From positions 9,083 to 73,082 of the forward strand of contig JBLIMV010000027.1 in the NCBI GenBank assembly GCA_047638395.1: 64,000 nt of DNA. The letters are read 5' to 3'. Under the pieces are notes generated by a model that worked only from the letters and a program-made list of their open reading frames with translations, ran no database searches and was not told the DNA's origin. The translations under genes were made by a program, and so were the position numbers. Origin of the DNA: CAXBCP01 sp047638395. GTDB lineage: Bacteria; Pseudomonadota; Alphaproteobacteria; MPNO01; UBA830. This document shows positions 35,997-44,872 of this stretch, one piece after another (the first letter of the stretch is position 1; each line of letters starts with the position of its first letter).

Positions 35997-37316
35997 TCAC
36001 AAAAGGCCAGTGGCAAGCCAGGGAATGGCGACCACCAGCGCCAGGACGATCAGCATGGTCAGCGCAAAGGGCGCTGCGCCGCGAAAAATATCGCCAAGCG
36101 TTATGCCGTCATCTTCAAGATTGGCCCGGATCACGAAACACGCGATGCCGAGCGGTGGGGTCAAAAGGCCGATTTCAACCGCGATGACCGTGATAATGCC
36201 GAACCAGACCAGATCGACCCCGAGCTTTGCCATCACCGGCACCACCAGCGGCAGCAGAATGAGCATGATCGATGCGGAATCGAGGATCGTGCCGAGCAGG
36301 ATAATCGCGATCAGGTAGACGATCAGGACACCGACCAGCCCGATATCCGTCGTCTCGATCCAGTGCCCCATGAAATCGGGCAGACCGGACAGTGCCAGCA
36401 TGTTCGCGTAAAGATGTGCTGCGATCAGCAGGAACGAAATCGATGCCGTGACGTAACCGGTCTCGATCAGTACATCCTTGAAGGCCGCCCACGACAGGCG
36501 GCGTTTCAGGACGGCTATGAGCAGCGCCGCAAGCGCGCCGACACCGCCCGCTTCGGTCGGCGTAAACAACCCGCCGTAAATGCCGCCCAGCACAATGGCG
36601 ATCAGGATCAGGATGGGTGAGATCAGACCGGCAAGCTGCATTGCAGACGCATCGGTCTCGGGGTTTGGGGGCGTGAGCTTAAGCGCACCCTCGCCAACAA
36701 ATTTGGGGTGCCGGCGCACGAGGTAGCCAATCAGCACCACGAAGGCGAAGGCCATCAGGATGCCCGGCATAATACCGGCGGTGAACATCTGACCGATGGA
36801 GACTTCCGCCACGATGCCATAGAGGATCAGCAACAGGCTGGGCGGGATCAGCATCCCCAGGACCGAGCTGCCGGCAACGACCCCAACGGAAAAGCGCGGC
36901 GTATAACCGAGCCGGATCAATTCGGGCACCGCGACCTTGGTGAACACGGATGCCGACGCGATGGTTGTTCCCTGCACTGCTGCAAACACGGCGTTTGCCG
37001 CAACGGTGGACACGCCGAGACCGCCCCGCATCCGCCGGAACAATCGGTTGCAGACATCGAACGTATCTCGACCGATGTCGGATGCGCCGACGACGAGCCC
37101 CATGAGCACAAATAGTGGAATAACGCCGAATGCATAGCTTGAAATACTCTCGGCGGCGGCCAGCGACAGCATTTTACCGGCGATGATGCCGTTTTCCTTC
37201 ATCGCCCATACACCGCAGAAAGACAGCAGCAACAGGGCGACCGATACATGCATACCGGACTGGATCAGCAGCAGGATGCCCACAATAGACAGAAGACCGA
37301 TCTGGATATCACTCAT
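35997..37316 (-). CDS. dctM: TRAP transporter large permease (DctM), second system
   Basis: A 439-residue multi-spanning membrane protein of the DctM family, with the AVQGTTIASASVFTKVAVPEL and VLGMLIPPSLLLILYGI blocks and a C-terminal IEIGLLTPPLGIACFVI-type segment. Its ATG overlaps the small permease stop by four bases (ATGA). It is distinct in sequence from the first DctM at 24942-26267, so the two systems are not a recent duplication. Confidence 0.93.
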   Translation of the reverse strand: MSDIQIGLLSIVGILLLIQSGMHVSVALLLLSFCGVWAMKENGIIAGKMLSLAAAESISSYAFGVIPLFVLMGLVVGASDIGRDTFDVCNRLFRRMRGGLGVSTVAANAVFAAVQGTTIASASVFTKVAVPELIRLGYTPRFSVGVVAGSSVLGMLIPPSLLLILYGIVAEVSIGQMFTAGIMPGILMAFAFVVLIGYLVRRHPKFVGEGALKLTPPNPETDASAMQLAGLISPILILIAIVLGGIYGGLFTPTEAGGVGALAALLIAVLKRRLSWAAFKDVLIETGYVTASISFLLIAAHLYANMLALSGLPDFMGHWIETTDIGLVGVLIVYLIAIILLGTILDSASIMLILLPLVVPVMAKLGVDLVWFGIITVIAVEIGLLTPPLGIACFVIRANLEDDGITLGDIFRGAAPFALTMLIVLALVVAIPWLATGLL

Positions 37317-37858
37317 GACGATTTACCCGTGGCGCGGCGGGCATCGCGTATATCGGTGACGAGATGCATCAGAAACTGAAGACAGGTCCCGGCGCAGCCG
37401 ATCAGGATGATCAGGTAGATCGGCCAGACGGGTGCTGTAAAATCACCCTCGGTCCCGACATATTCGTCGATCCGCCAGGCGCGGGTGAAGCGGTCAATCG
37501 TGAAATAGAAGATAATCGCCAGCAGGATCGCGCCGACGAAATGATGAAACGCCTGGAGCAGGTAGCCCGCAGGTGTGCCGCGTGCCAGCATCCCGCCAAT
37601 AAATACGTCCGAGCGGATAAAGCGTCGGTTGCGCAGCGTGTGGGTAATCTGCAGAAACACGATGGCGACGATCGACAGGCGCACCATTTCGGGCACACCT
37701 GCCAGCGGCTGGTTAAACAGGAGCCGCCCGAACACGTCGAAATTGATCAGCAGCATCACGGCCAGGATCAGCAGCGACCCCAACACATTCAGGCTGGCCG
37801 AAAGGCGGTCGAATATCGACCCGCCTTTCGGTGTCACCATGCCGGGCCCGCCGGCCAT
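37313..37858 (-). CDS. dctQ: TRAP transporter small permease (DctQ), second system
   Basis: A 181-residue protein with four hydrophobic helices and the DctQ pattern LLINFDVFGRLLFNQPLAGVPEM near residue 45. It overlaps dctM by four bases and lies 22 bp after dctP. It is the membrane partner of the second TRAP importer. Confidence 0.9.
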   Translation of the reverse strand: MAGGPGMVTPKGGSIFDRLSASLNVLGSLLILAVMLLINFDVFGRLLFNQPLAGVPEMVRLSIVAIVFLQITHTLRNRRFIRSDVFIGGMLARGTPAGYLLQAFHHFVGAILLAIIFYFTIDRFTRAWRIDEYVGTEGDFTAPVWPIYLIILIGCAGTCLQFLMHLVTDIRDARRATGKSS

Positions 37859-37880
37859 CTCAGTTTACCCGGACTTCCGG

Positions 37881-38960
37881 TTACTCTTTGTCCCAGTCGC
37901 GGGCGAACTTGATGCCCGCTTTACGTGACAGTTCCATATAGGTGTTGAGCACCTTGGTACCGGGCAGCTTCTTGTCGTCCAGACGTTTCGCCCATGCCTT
38001 GGCAATATTGGGCAGGCTCAGCGCCCATTTGCGGCGTTCTTCGGCCGCCATCTCATGGATGGTCACGCCCTTCGCCTTGGCGACGCCGATTGCCCGCTCG
38101 CCGCCGGCAACATAGTGACCGACAGCTTTGGCGCGATAGGACGGCAGAAGTTCACTGAACACTTCCTGCACTTCTTTCGGCAGATCGTTCCACCGGTCGA
38201 GGTTCATCGTGATCGAGGTCGAGAACATGGCGCCGAAGCTGACAGTCGTCATGTGCTTGGTCACTTCGTAATATTTGAAGCCCGGAACCGCCGAGCCAAA
38301 GACGATCATGCCGTCATAGACACCGGTTTTCACGGCGTTGTAATAGGTCGTCAGGTTGCCGCGAACCGGCACAGCCCCCGTACCGCGCACCCAGGACGCC
38401 GCGACACCGCCTGCGCCGATCTTCCGGCCTTTGAGGTCGGCGAGCTTGGTGATCGGCGATTTCGTCAGAATATGATAATCGTCAACGCCAACGCGGATCA
38501 GAAGCTTCTGGCCATACCGCTTGTAGGCCGCCGTCATTTCCGGCACCTGCTTTTCGACAGCGTCGACCACGTTCAGCACATCGCCAAGCTTGGCGCCGCC
38601 GAACGGCGTGACATAGGAAATTGCCTCCAGCGGCGCCTTTGCCGCTTCGAACAACATACCGACATGGCCGATGTCGCCGAGGCCTTCCTCGATCGCTTCG
38701 AACACGGCAGGCGGCTTCGCAACGGAGCCGGCATAGGCCTGGGTCCATTTGATGGTGTATTTGCTGCCGCGCGCTTTCAGCCGCTTATCGACCTCGGGGA
38801 TGAAATATCCCTTGAGGTGTTTGACCGACCCGACCACAGGCGGATGCCCGGAGATGGCCGTCAGTTTGATTTCCTTGGCCATGGCCGCGGTCGTGAAGAC
38901 GGGAACAGCGAATGCCGCAACAGCGACGCCCGCGATAAGCGATTTAGAAAGTGTCGTCAT
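37881..38960 (-). CDS. dctP: TRAP transporter substrate-binding protein (DctP), second system
   Basis: A 359-residue periplasmic binding protein. The signal peptide ends near TTAAMA-KEIKL; the family ligand region is LADLKGRKIGAGGVAASWVRGTGAV near 165-190, though with glycine in place of the usual MR-type arginine segment. GGAGG lies directly before the ATG at 38960. It follows the fumarylacetoacetase-family gene, suggesting uptake of an aromatic acid or ring-cleavage product. Confidence 0.9.
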   Translation of the reverse strand: MTTLSKSLIAGVAVAAFAVPVFTTAAMAKEIKLTAISGHPPVVGSVKHLKGYFIPEVDKRLKARGSKYTIKWTQAYAGSVAKPPAVFEAIEEGLGDIGHVGMLFEAAKAPLEAISYVTPFGGAKLGDVLNVVDAVEKQVPEMTAAYKRYGQKLLIRVGVDDYHILTKSPITKLADLKGRKIGAGGVAASWVRGTGAVPVRGNLTTYYNAVKTGVYDGMIVFGSAVPGFKYYEVTKHMTTVSFGAMFSTSITMNLDRWNDLPKEVQEVFSELLPSYRAKAVGHYVAGGERAIGVAKAKGVTIHEMAAEERRKWALSLPNIAKAWAKRLDDKKLPGTKVLNTYMELSRKAGIKFARDWDKE

Positions 38961-39013
38961 TTTAGTTTCCTCCTGAGGCGTATTTAAGTGCTTCGTGTTT
39001 TGGATCATTGGTT

Positions 39014-40027
39014 TCATGCAGTGTGCCGGATGAGCCTGTTTTTCAGGACTCCTATTTTTTCGATTTCCAGTTCGATGACATCGTTCGGTTCAAGATATCG
39101 GTCGTATTCCAGGCCACAGCCAGTGCCGACGGTGCCGGATCCGATAAACTCGCCCGGATACAGCGTGGTCGACCGGCTGATATATTCGATGACATCTTCA
39201 AAATTGTGATGCATCTCGCCGCTATTGCCACGTGAAAGCTCTTTGCCATTCACCCGCGCGGTCATCACCAGGTCATAGGGATCGCCAATCTCATCCGGGG
39301 TGACGATGCAGGGACCGATAACATTCGCCGTATCGAAATCCTTGCCTTTACCGGGGCCGAGCTGCCCCTGCATTTCCTTTATCTGCGTGTCGCGGGCGCT
39401 GATATCATTGAAGATCGTATAGCCAAAAATATGATCGCGGGCATTGGCCCTGGAAATATCGGCGCCGCCAGTGCCGATGAAGACGCCGAATTCCAGCTCA
39501 TAATCCATTTTCTCGGCAAAATGCGGCCAGACGATATCGGTACCGGTGCCGACAACCGCCAGCGAATTGCAGGTATAATAAATCGGCTGGTCGTACCAGA
39601 TCTGCGGCGGGTTCATGCTTCCCGCCGCTTCGTAAGCGGCGAAAGTCTCATCGGGATTGTCAGTCTCGGCGGCGAGGCGACGGAAGCGGACTGCGCGCGC
39701 CTGGCGCAGGTGTTTCTCGAAACACAGGAAATCGCGCATCTGTGTCGGCCGCGGCACCGGCGCTAAAATCGTTACTTCTGTGAGCGGCAGGACAGCATCT
39801 CCGCCCTCCGCCGCTTCGCGCTCGACCAGAAGGCGCGCCGCGTCCAGCGCTGCCGGCCCGGCTTCCATCAATGCGATCATCGATGCAAACGCAGGCTCGA
39901 CCGCCCCGCTATGGCGCGCGGCGACGGCCTGAATGTCGACCGCCGATTGACCGTCATTGATCAACGCGCCGATCCTCTGAGCGCTGGGCTCAGTCCCGCC
40001 TGTTGTGGTGAAAGTGATAAGCCGCAT
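39014..40027 (-). CDS. fumarylacetoacetate hydrolase family protein
   Basis: A 337-residue hydrolase of the FAH superfamily. The metal-binding acidic residues are visible in DYELEFGVFIGTGG (E-x-E), in GYTIFNDISARDTQ, and the FDTANVIGPCIVTPDEI lid region. GEFIGSGTVGTGCGLEYDR is the C-terminal signature. It is probably a fumarylpyruvate or acylpyruvate hydrolase. It is the first gene of a run with a TRAP system, GST and MBL protein and is divergent from a TetR regulator with an operator between them. Confidence 0.92.
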   Translation of the reverse strand: MRLITFTTTGGTEPSAQRIGALINDGQSAVDIQAVAARHSGAVEPAFASMIALMEAGPAALDAARLLVEREAAEGGDAVLPLTEVTILAPVPRPTQMRDFLCFEKHLRQARAVRFRRLAAETDNPDETFAAYEAAGSMNPPQIWYDQPIYYTCNSLAVVGTGTDIVWPHFAEKMDYELEFGVFIGTGGADISRANARDHIFGYTIFNDISARDTQIKEMQGQLGPGKGKDFDTANVIGPCIVTPDEIGDPYDLVMTARVNGKELSRGNSGEMHHNFEDVIEYISRSTTLYPGEFIGSGTVGTGCGLEYDRYLEPNDVIELEIEKIGVLKNRLIRHTA

Positions 40028-40138
40028 GTTGCGGCATCCCCCTTATATTCGTCGACGTTTCCTGTTGGACGCCCCCATCTCCGCGGCGGATCGCCCATCT
40101 TGATCTCAGGATAAGAAGGTCCGAGAACAAATGTCAAT

Positions 40139-40157
40139 CACTTGTTTGAAACGAGTG
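40139..40157. promoter_or_regulatory. imperfect 19-bp palindrome, candidate TetR operator
   Basis: CACTTGTTTGAAACGAGTG is a palindrome with one mismatch around a central G. It lies 112 bp before the FAH start and 84 bp before the tetR start, in the divergent promoter, so one site could control both. ACTTGTTT-type half-sites are usual for TetR proteins of degradative operons. Confidence 0.6.
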
Positions 40158-40240
40158 TTTAATTTTCTTGAACTGTACGCAAAAGGAGCATATTCATGGC
40201 GACCTTCTAATTGATCGCTTGCACATTAACGGAGCCTTGA

Positions 40241-40921
40241 ATGGCCGAAGCCGATATCCGCGCAGATAGATCCGTCACCGGATCGACCAAGGAACGGATA
40301 CTGCACACGGCGGCACGTCTGTTTTCCGAACGCGGATTCGACAATGTGTCGCTGCGGGATATTACGACCGGCGCAGACGTCAATATCGCCGCGGTGAACT
40401 ATCATTTTGGCAGCAAGGTCGGTCTTCTGACCGATGTCTTCGATCACTATGCCGCGCCGGTAAACGCCGCCCGCCTGGTGTTGCTCGATGAATGCGACCG
40501 AAAACATGGTGACGGCACGCCTGCCGTCGAGGACATTCTCTGGGCATTGCTGTCGCCGGTGTTTCATGCGCCGGCCAGCGGCGACGAGGGACGTTATTTC
40601 CGTCAGATGCTGGGGCGCATGAGCTCCAACTCCAATCCCGATGTCCGCCGAATTCTGTTCAACACGTTCGACACCGTGTCGGGGCGCTTCGTCGACATGA
40701 TGTCCCGCGCCTGCCCGGACCTGCCGAAGGAAGAGCTTTTCTGGCGCCTGACCTGTGTCTACGGCGCCATGATGTATGCCCAGGCAGATAACGGCCGCAT
40801 CCGCACATTGGCGGGAGATTCGTTCGATTCCACCAATATGGACGATGCGCTGAAATACATGATCCCGTTCCTCACGGCAGGCTTCACCCTGCCGCCCGGT
40901 ACGAAGCCCGGCACGAACTAA
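40241..40921 (+). CDS. TetR-family transcriptional regulator
   Basis: A 226-residue regulator with an N-terminal TetR HTH (residues about 12-58: TKERILHTAARLFSERGFDNVSLRDITTGADVNIAAVNYHFGSKVGLL) and a C-terminal helical ligand and dimer domain resembling CerR-type members. A GGAG site precedes the ATG. It is divergent from the FAH-TRAP-GST operon, whose substrate or CoA-free acid is the likely inducer (inference). Confidence 0.92.
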   Translation: MAEADIRADRSVTGSTKERILHTAARLFSERGFDNVSLRDITTGADVNIAAVNYHFGSKVGLLTDVFDHYAAPVNAARLVLLDECDRKHGDGTPAVEDILWALLSPVFHAPASGDEGRYFRQMLGRMSSNSNPDVRRILFNTFDTVSGRFVDMMSRACPDLPKEELFWRLTCVYGAMMYAQADNGRIRTLAGDSFDSTNMDDALKYMIPFLTAGFTLPPGTKPGTN

Positions 40922-40932
40922 GAGCGCTCGCC

Positions 40933-41919
40933 CTACATAATCAGAACGGATTTCCCGACGATCTTGCGTTCCTCAAGCATCTTGATGCCGTCCATGTACT
41001 GTTCAAACGGCAGACGGTTCATGATGTTGGGTGCGACCTTGCCGGCGAGCAGCAACTCGTAGATAGCCGCCTGTGCCTCCCCGATCAGAGGTGAGGCATC
41101 CTTGATGTAATAGTTGATCGTCGAGCCGACCACCGAGATGTTCTTGAGCAACAGGTAGTTCGTCCGCACGGACGGAATTGTACCCGATGTGAAGCCCGAA
41201 ACAACGACGCGGCCCTCATTGGCGATGGCCCGTAACGTCGCGTCGAACACATCACCGCCAACCAGATCGAACGCAAGATCGACGCCGCGCCCGCCGGTTG
41301 CCGCCATAACCTGCGCCCGCAGATTATCTTTCAGATCATCCACTGTCAGATCGATGATGGCATCTGCACCGGCCGCCTTCACCGCATCGCCCTTGGACGG
41401 CGTTGTCAGTCCGGCCAGCACCACCTTCGCACCCAGCGCCTTGGCAAGACTGACGGATGCGAGCCCGACCCCGCCGGAGGCGCCATTGATCAGCACGACT
41501 TCACCCGCCTGCATCGCACCCCGGCGCGTCAGCGCGAGATACCCCGTCAGATAAGCGAGCCCCATCGCGGCGGCGGCCTCGAATTCCACGCCGTCGGGCA
41601 GCGGAAACGCCAGCGCGGCCGGACAAAGGGCCTTTTCGGCCATGCCGCCGTGAATGACATGGGCAATGACCCGGTCCCCGACCTTGTGACCGGTCACGTT
41701 TGCGCCTACCGCGGCGACAATGCCGGCGGCATCCTTGCCGGGCGTAAACGGCGGCGGCGGATTGTTCTGGTACTTGCCGTCGAGCGACAGCAGATCGGTG
41801 AAATTGACCCCACAGGCCTTTACGTCGACGAGAATCTGATCGTCGCCCGGCGTCGGGTCTGCCACTTCGGCGACCGACACGCTTCGGTTGGATGTATCCG
41901 TGATGACAACAGCGCGCAT
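40933..41919 (-). CDS. NADPH:quinone oxidoreductase-like zinc-free MDR enzyme
   Basis: A 328-residue medium-chain dehydrogenase/reductase without the structural zinc cysteines. The start VITDTSNRSVSVAEVADPTPGDDQILV, the GKDAAGIVAAVG block and the coenzyme site INGASGGVGLASVSLAKALGAKVV are typical of QOR/enoyl reductase. It probably reduces a C=C bond or quinone with NADPH. GAGGGAGAGA precedes the ATG. It lies 57 bp behind the 4-hydroxybutyryl-CoA dehydratase-like gene. Confidence 0.9.
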   Translation of the reverse strand: MRAVVITDTSNRSVSVAEVADPTPGDDQILVDVKACGVNFTDLLSLDGKYQNNPPPPFTPGKDAAGIVAAVGANVTGHKVGDRVIAHVIHGGMAEKALCPAALAFPLPDGVEFEAAAAMGLAYLTGYLALTRRGAMQAGEVVLINGASGGVGLASVSLAKALGAKVVLAGLTTPSKGDAVKAAGADAIIDLTVDDLKDNLRAQVMAATGGRGVDLAFDLVGGDVFDATLRAIANEGRVVVSGFTSGTIPSVRTNYLLLKNISVVGSTINYYIKDASPLIGEAQAAIYELLLAGKVAPNIMNRLPFEQYMDGIKMLEERKIVGKSVLIM

Positions 41920-41975
41920 AATTATCTCTCCCTCTTGTCGTCTATTATTTACGGCAAACCTCTTCGGTTGCCCGT

Positions 41976-43550
41976 TCAGTCATTCTCTCCATCGGGGAAC
42001 ATGCGTCCCTGATGGGGCGATAGCGGCTTGTCCTTTGCCGAGCCTTCTTCCTTGATACCCGCCAGATTTTTGGCGAGCTTTTTCTTGTATTCAAGGTCCG
42101 ACTGACGCGCGATCTGAATACGCTGCGCCTGGGGCGAGCCCGCCCCGTGCATGGATTCCGTCAGATATCCGACGGCGTTGCGCCCCATTGTCATGTTTTC
42201 GATCAACCGCAGAATACGCACACGGTCTTCTGCGGAAACGCCGGCACGGCCCTGTAGGTACTTTTTCAGCAGCGGGCCGGTGACCTCGCCGTTCAGGTCT
42301 TTCTCCGACGGTGCCGTGACCATCAACCCGCCCGCCAGATCCTGTGCCAGACGTGACAGCTCATACGGAAAGCGCGTCACGTTGTGCTTGCACACATTGG
42401 CGAGCATGTCGTTGCACTGATAATTGCCGGACTTGGTCTCGAACGATTCATGCGACGCGGCGATACCAGACGAATAGATCGTCTCGTTCAGATGCGTCAT
42501 CTCGACCAGTTTGTCCTTGATGTGCGACGCGTTGGGCACACCGTTGTAATCGGCAATCGTCGCGGCGGCCCCAATGATCACATCGCCAAGCCCGGTTTTG
42601 CAGACGTAGGAGCGCCGGTGATAGGACGTAAACCGTTCGACCAGGTCCGAGGCGAACTCATATTCGCCGTCCATGAAAATACGATCATAGGGCACGAAGA
42701 CATCTTCGATGATGATCATCGCTTCCTGACCGCCGAACTGGGCGTTTCCCTGATCGATCTCGCCACCCTCCATCGAGCGCGTGTCGCAGGATTGCCGGCC
42801 GTAAATGAATGTGAGGCCCGGGTCGTCCACCGGCACCGCGCAAACGATGGCATAGTCCTTGTCGTTCTCGGTCAGCCGCATGGTCGGCATTACGACGACC
42901 CAGTGCGAATTGATGCACCCGGTCTGATGCGCCTTGGCGCCGCGGATCACGACGCCGTCTTCGCGCCGCTCCACCACATGAACGAACATGTCCGGATCTT
43001 CCTGCTCGGAAGGCCCCTTGCTGCGGTCGCCTTTCACATCGGTCATCGCACCGCCGATAACCAGGTTGGATTCCTGCATCTCACCGATGAAACGCTTGAA
43101 CCGCGTGTGATACGGGGTGTCATGCTTCTCATCGATCTCGAACGTCACCGAATGCAACGAGTTCGTGGCATCCATGCCCACACAGCGCTGAAAACACGTG
43201 CCGGTCAGCTGACCCATTTTCCGCTGCATGCGATTCTGCATCACGACGTCATCGACGCTTTCCGTGACATGCAGGAAGCGGTTGACCTTCTTGCCGCAGA
43301 TCGACGAGTTCGCGCTTGCGAGATCGGGGTTTTCATTGGCGAGGTCGTAGGATCTGGCCACCGCGTTGATTGACGGCCGGATCATCGGGTGATCGACAGG
43401 TTCATCAACCAGTTCTCCGAACAGATACACCTTCAGCCCACGGTCGCGCAGGCTCTCGATATAGTCCGCGCCGGAAGCTATCGGATTTTCGGGCGTTCCC
43501 GGTTTCCCGGCCGCTGTCGTTGTAAGGCCGCCGTCACCATCCATGGGCAT
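41976..43550 (-). CDS. 4-hydroxyphenylacetate 3-hydroxylase family protein, 4-hydroxybutyryl-CoA dehydratase-like
   Basis: A 524-residue protein of the HpaB/AbfD flavoprotein family. It carries the iron-sulfur ligand set that marks 4-hydroxybutyryl-CoA dehydratase: C119-x3-C123 in GTCFQRCVGMDA, and H311 and C317 in SYHRRSYVCKTGLGDV, plus conserved ADYNG, EMTHLNE and TESMHGAGSPQAQR. Canonical dehydratases have, to my memory, one residue more between H and C (H-x6-C). It would dehydrate a hydroxyacyl-CoA by a radical route, or act as a flavin hydroxylase if the cluster is lost. GGAGAGAG precedes the ATG. Confidence 0.85.
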   Translation of the reverse strand: MPMDGDGGLTTTAAGKPGTPENPIASGADYIESLRDRGLKVYLFGELVDEPVDHPMIRPSINAVARSYDLANENPDLASANSSICGKKVNRFLHVTESVDDVVMQNRMQRKMGQLTGTCFQRCVGMDATNSLHSVTFEIDEKHDTPYHTRFKRFIGEMQESNLVIGGAMTDVKGDRSKGPSEQEDPDMFVHVVERREDGVVIRGAKAHQTGCINSHWVVVMPTMRLTENDKDYAIVCAVPVDDPGLTFIYGRQSCDTRSMEGGEIDQGNAQFGGQEAMIIIEDVFVPYDRIFMDGEYEFASDLVERFTSYHRRSYVCKTGLGDVIIGAAATIADYNGVPNASHIKDKLVEMTHLNETIYSSGIAASHESFETKSGNYQCNDMLANVCKHNVTRFPYELSRLAQDLAGGLMVTAPSEKDLNGEVTGPLLKKYLQGRAGVSAEDRVRILRLIENMTMGRNAVGYLTESMHGAGSPQAQRIQIARQSDLEYKKKLAKNLAGIKEEGSAKDKPLSPHQGRMFPDGEND

Positions 43551-43650
43551 GATCTCTCTCCGCTCGGGAATATTCTGTTGCGAACAAAGTAATGCAGATC
43601 ATTGTGCAGTGCAAAACATCGCCAACCTCCCGCCTGCACCCAACCGCTTT

Positions 43651-43732
43651 GTCACCCCGGCCTTGTGCCGGGGTCCAGTCACCCTCTAAATTCGCCCGGG
43701 AAAGCTGGATCCCGGAATAAATCCGGGATGAC
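43651..43732. repeat. bipartite palindromic intergenic repeat
   Basis: Two hairpins in tandem: GTCA-CCCCGG-N7-CCGGGG-TCCAG (43651-43678) and CTGGA-TCCCGG-N7-CCGGGA-TGAC (43705-43732). The outer ends are inverted copies of each other, so the whole unit is a larger inverted repeat. It lies between the divergent dehydratase-like and MBL genes. A partial copy (GTCATCCCGGATTT) is at 54105-54118. Confidence 0.75.
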
Positions 43733-43774
43733 AGGCACAGATAACATTGAAAACCGGGCGGATTCACTCAGACC

Positions 43775-44659
43775 ATGACCCACGGCGGACAGATCGGCGA
43801 CATCACCTGGCATCGTATCGTCGAGGCCGAAGGACCGGAATTCGAAATCGGCTTTCTGCTGCCCGACGCAACACCGGAACAGATTGACGGTCATCGACCC
43901 TGGATGGAGCCGAAATTCCTCGAACCCGGCACCGACAAGCTGATCATGGCGACGCAATCCTACGTCCTGCGCGACCGGCATCACACGATCCTGGTCGATT
44001 CATGCGTCGGCAACGACAAGGAACGGCGCTTCTATCCGCCGTGGTCAGGGCTTTCCGGCACCAAATACCTGGACGGGCTCGCTGCGATCGGGCTGTCGGT
44101 CGACGATATCGATTTCGTCATGTGCACGCATCTGCACGCCGACCATGTCGGCTGGAACACAAAGCTCGTCGATGGCCGCTGGGTGCCGACTTTCCCGAAC
44201 GCCCGCTATCTGTTCGCCGAAACCGAATTCGGCTTCTGGTCGGAGCTGAACAAGAAGGGCGCCAAATATTCCGACGGCTGCATAAATGACAGCGTGCTGC
44301 CGGTGGTCGACGCCGGTCAGGCCGATATCGTCGCCGACGATTACGCGTTTTCGGATGAGATCTGGTTCGAACAGACCCCCGGCCACACACCCGGCCATGT
44401 CAGCATCGGGCTGAAATCTGCCGGTAAGAATGCGATTGTTTCCGGCGACGTCGTCCATACCCCTGTGCAATGCCGCGAACCGGGATGGAGCGCCGTCGGG
44501 TGCTCAGACCGCGCGCAATCGGCAGATACCCGCCGCAGCTTCCTCGACCGGTATTGCGAAACCGACACGCTGGTCATGACAGGCCACTTTCCATCCCCCT
44601 CGGTTGGACATGTCTGCCGCCATGGAAATGCGTTTGATTTTACATTCTCCGAAAAATGA
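43775..44659 (+). CDS. MBL-fold metallo-hydrolase
   Basis: A 294-residue metallo-beta-lactamase-fold enzyme with the full HLHADHVGW metal motif (near 113-121), GHTPGHVS, the bridging aspartate in IVSGDVVHTP, and the C-terminal MTGHFPSPSVGH. The length and motifs fit lactonase or arylsulfatase-like members (AttM/AiiA-type to alkyl hydrolases), so the substrate is open. No strong ribosome site is seen. It is a single gene between the repeat and the desaturase. Confidence 0.87.
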   Translation: MTHGGQIGDITWHRIVEAEGPEFEIGFLLPDATPEQIDGHRPWMEPKFLEPGTDKLIMATQSYVLRDRHHTILVDSCVGNDKERRFYPPWSGLSGTKYLDGLAAIGLSVDDIDFVMCTHLHADHVGWNTKLVDGRWVPTFPNARYLFAETEFGFWSELNKKGAKYSDGCINDSVLPVVDAGQADIVADDYAFSDEIWFEQTPGHTPGHVSIGLKSAGKNAIVSGDVVHTPVQCREPGWSAVGCSDRAQSADTRRSFLDRYCETDTLVMTGHFPSPSVGHVCRHGNAFDFTFSEK

Positions 44660-44872
44660 CCTCCCGACTGGGAGGAAAAAGAAGCGGACTGCGCGCTAAT
44701 TTCTTTGACAATTCCGGGGGGCGCGCCCATTTTCACGACAAGGCCGTTTCGCGAATGCTGGACACTCGCCGCTTCCCGTCTCCGCCCCGTTTCCGTTTTC
44801 AACCCGATTTCGGTTGCCAGAAAACCGCCCCGCGATATGCAGGCGGTCACAACCGAACAATTGGAATCACCT

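Noticed and set aside
35198..40027. A complete gentisate pathway.
   Set aside because: There is no gentisate dioxygenase in the window; the two single-domain cupins at 55387 and 58672 are too short and lie far away.
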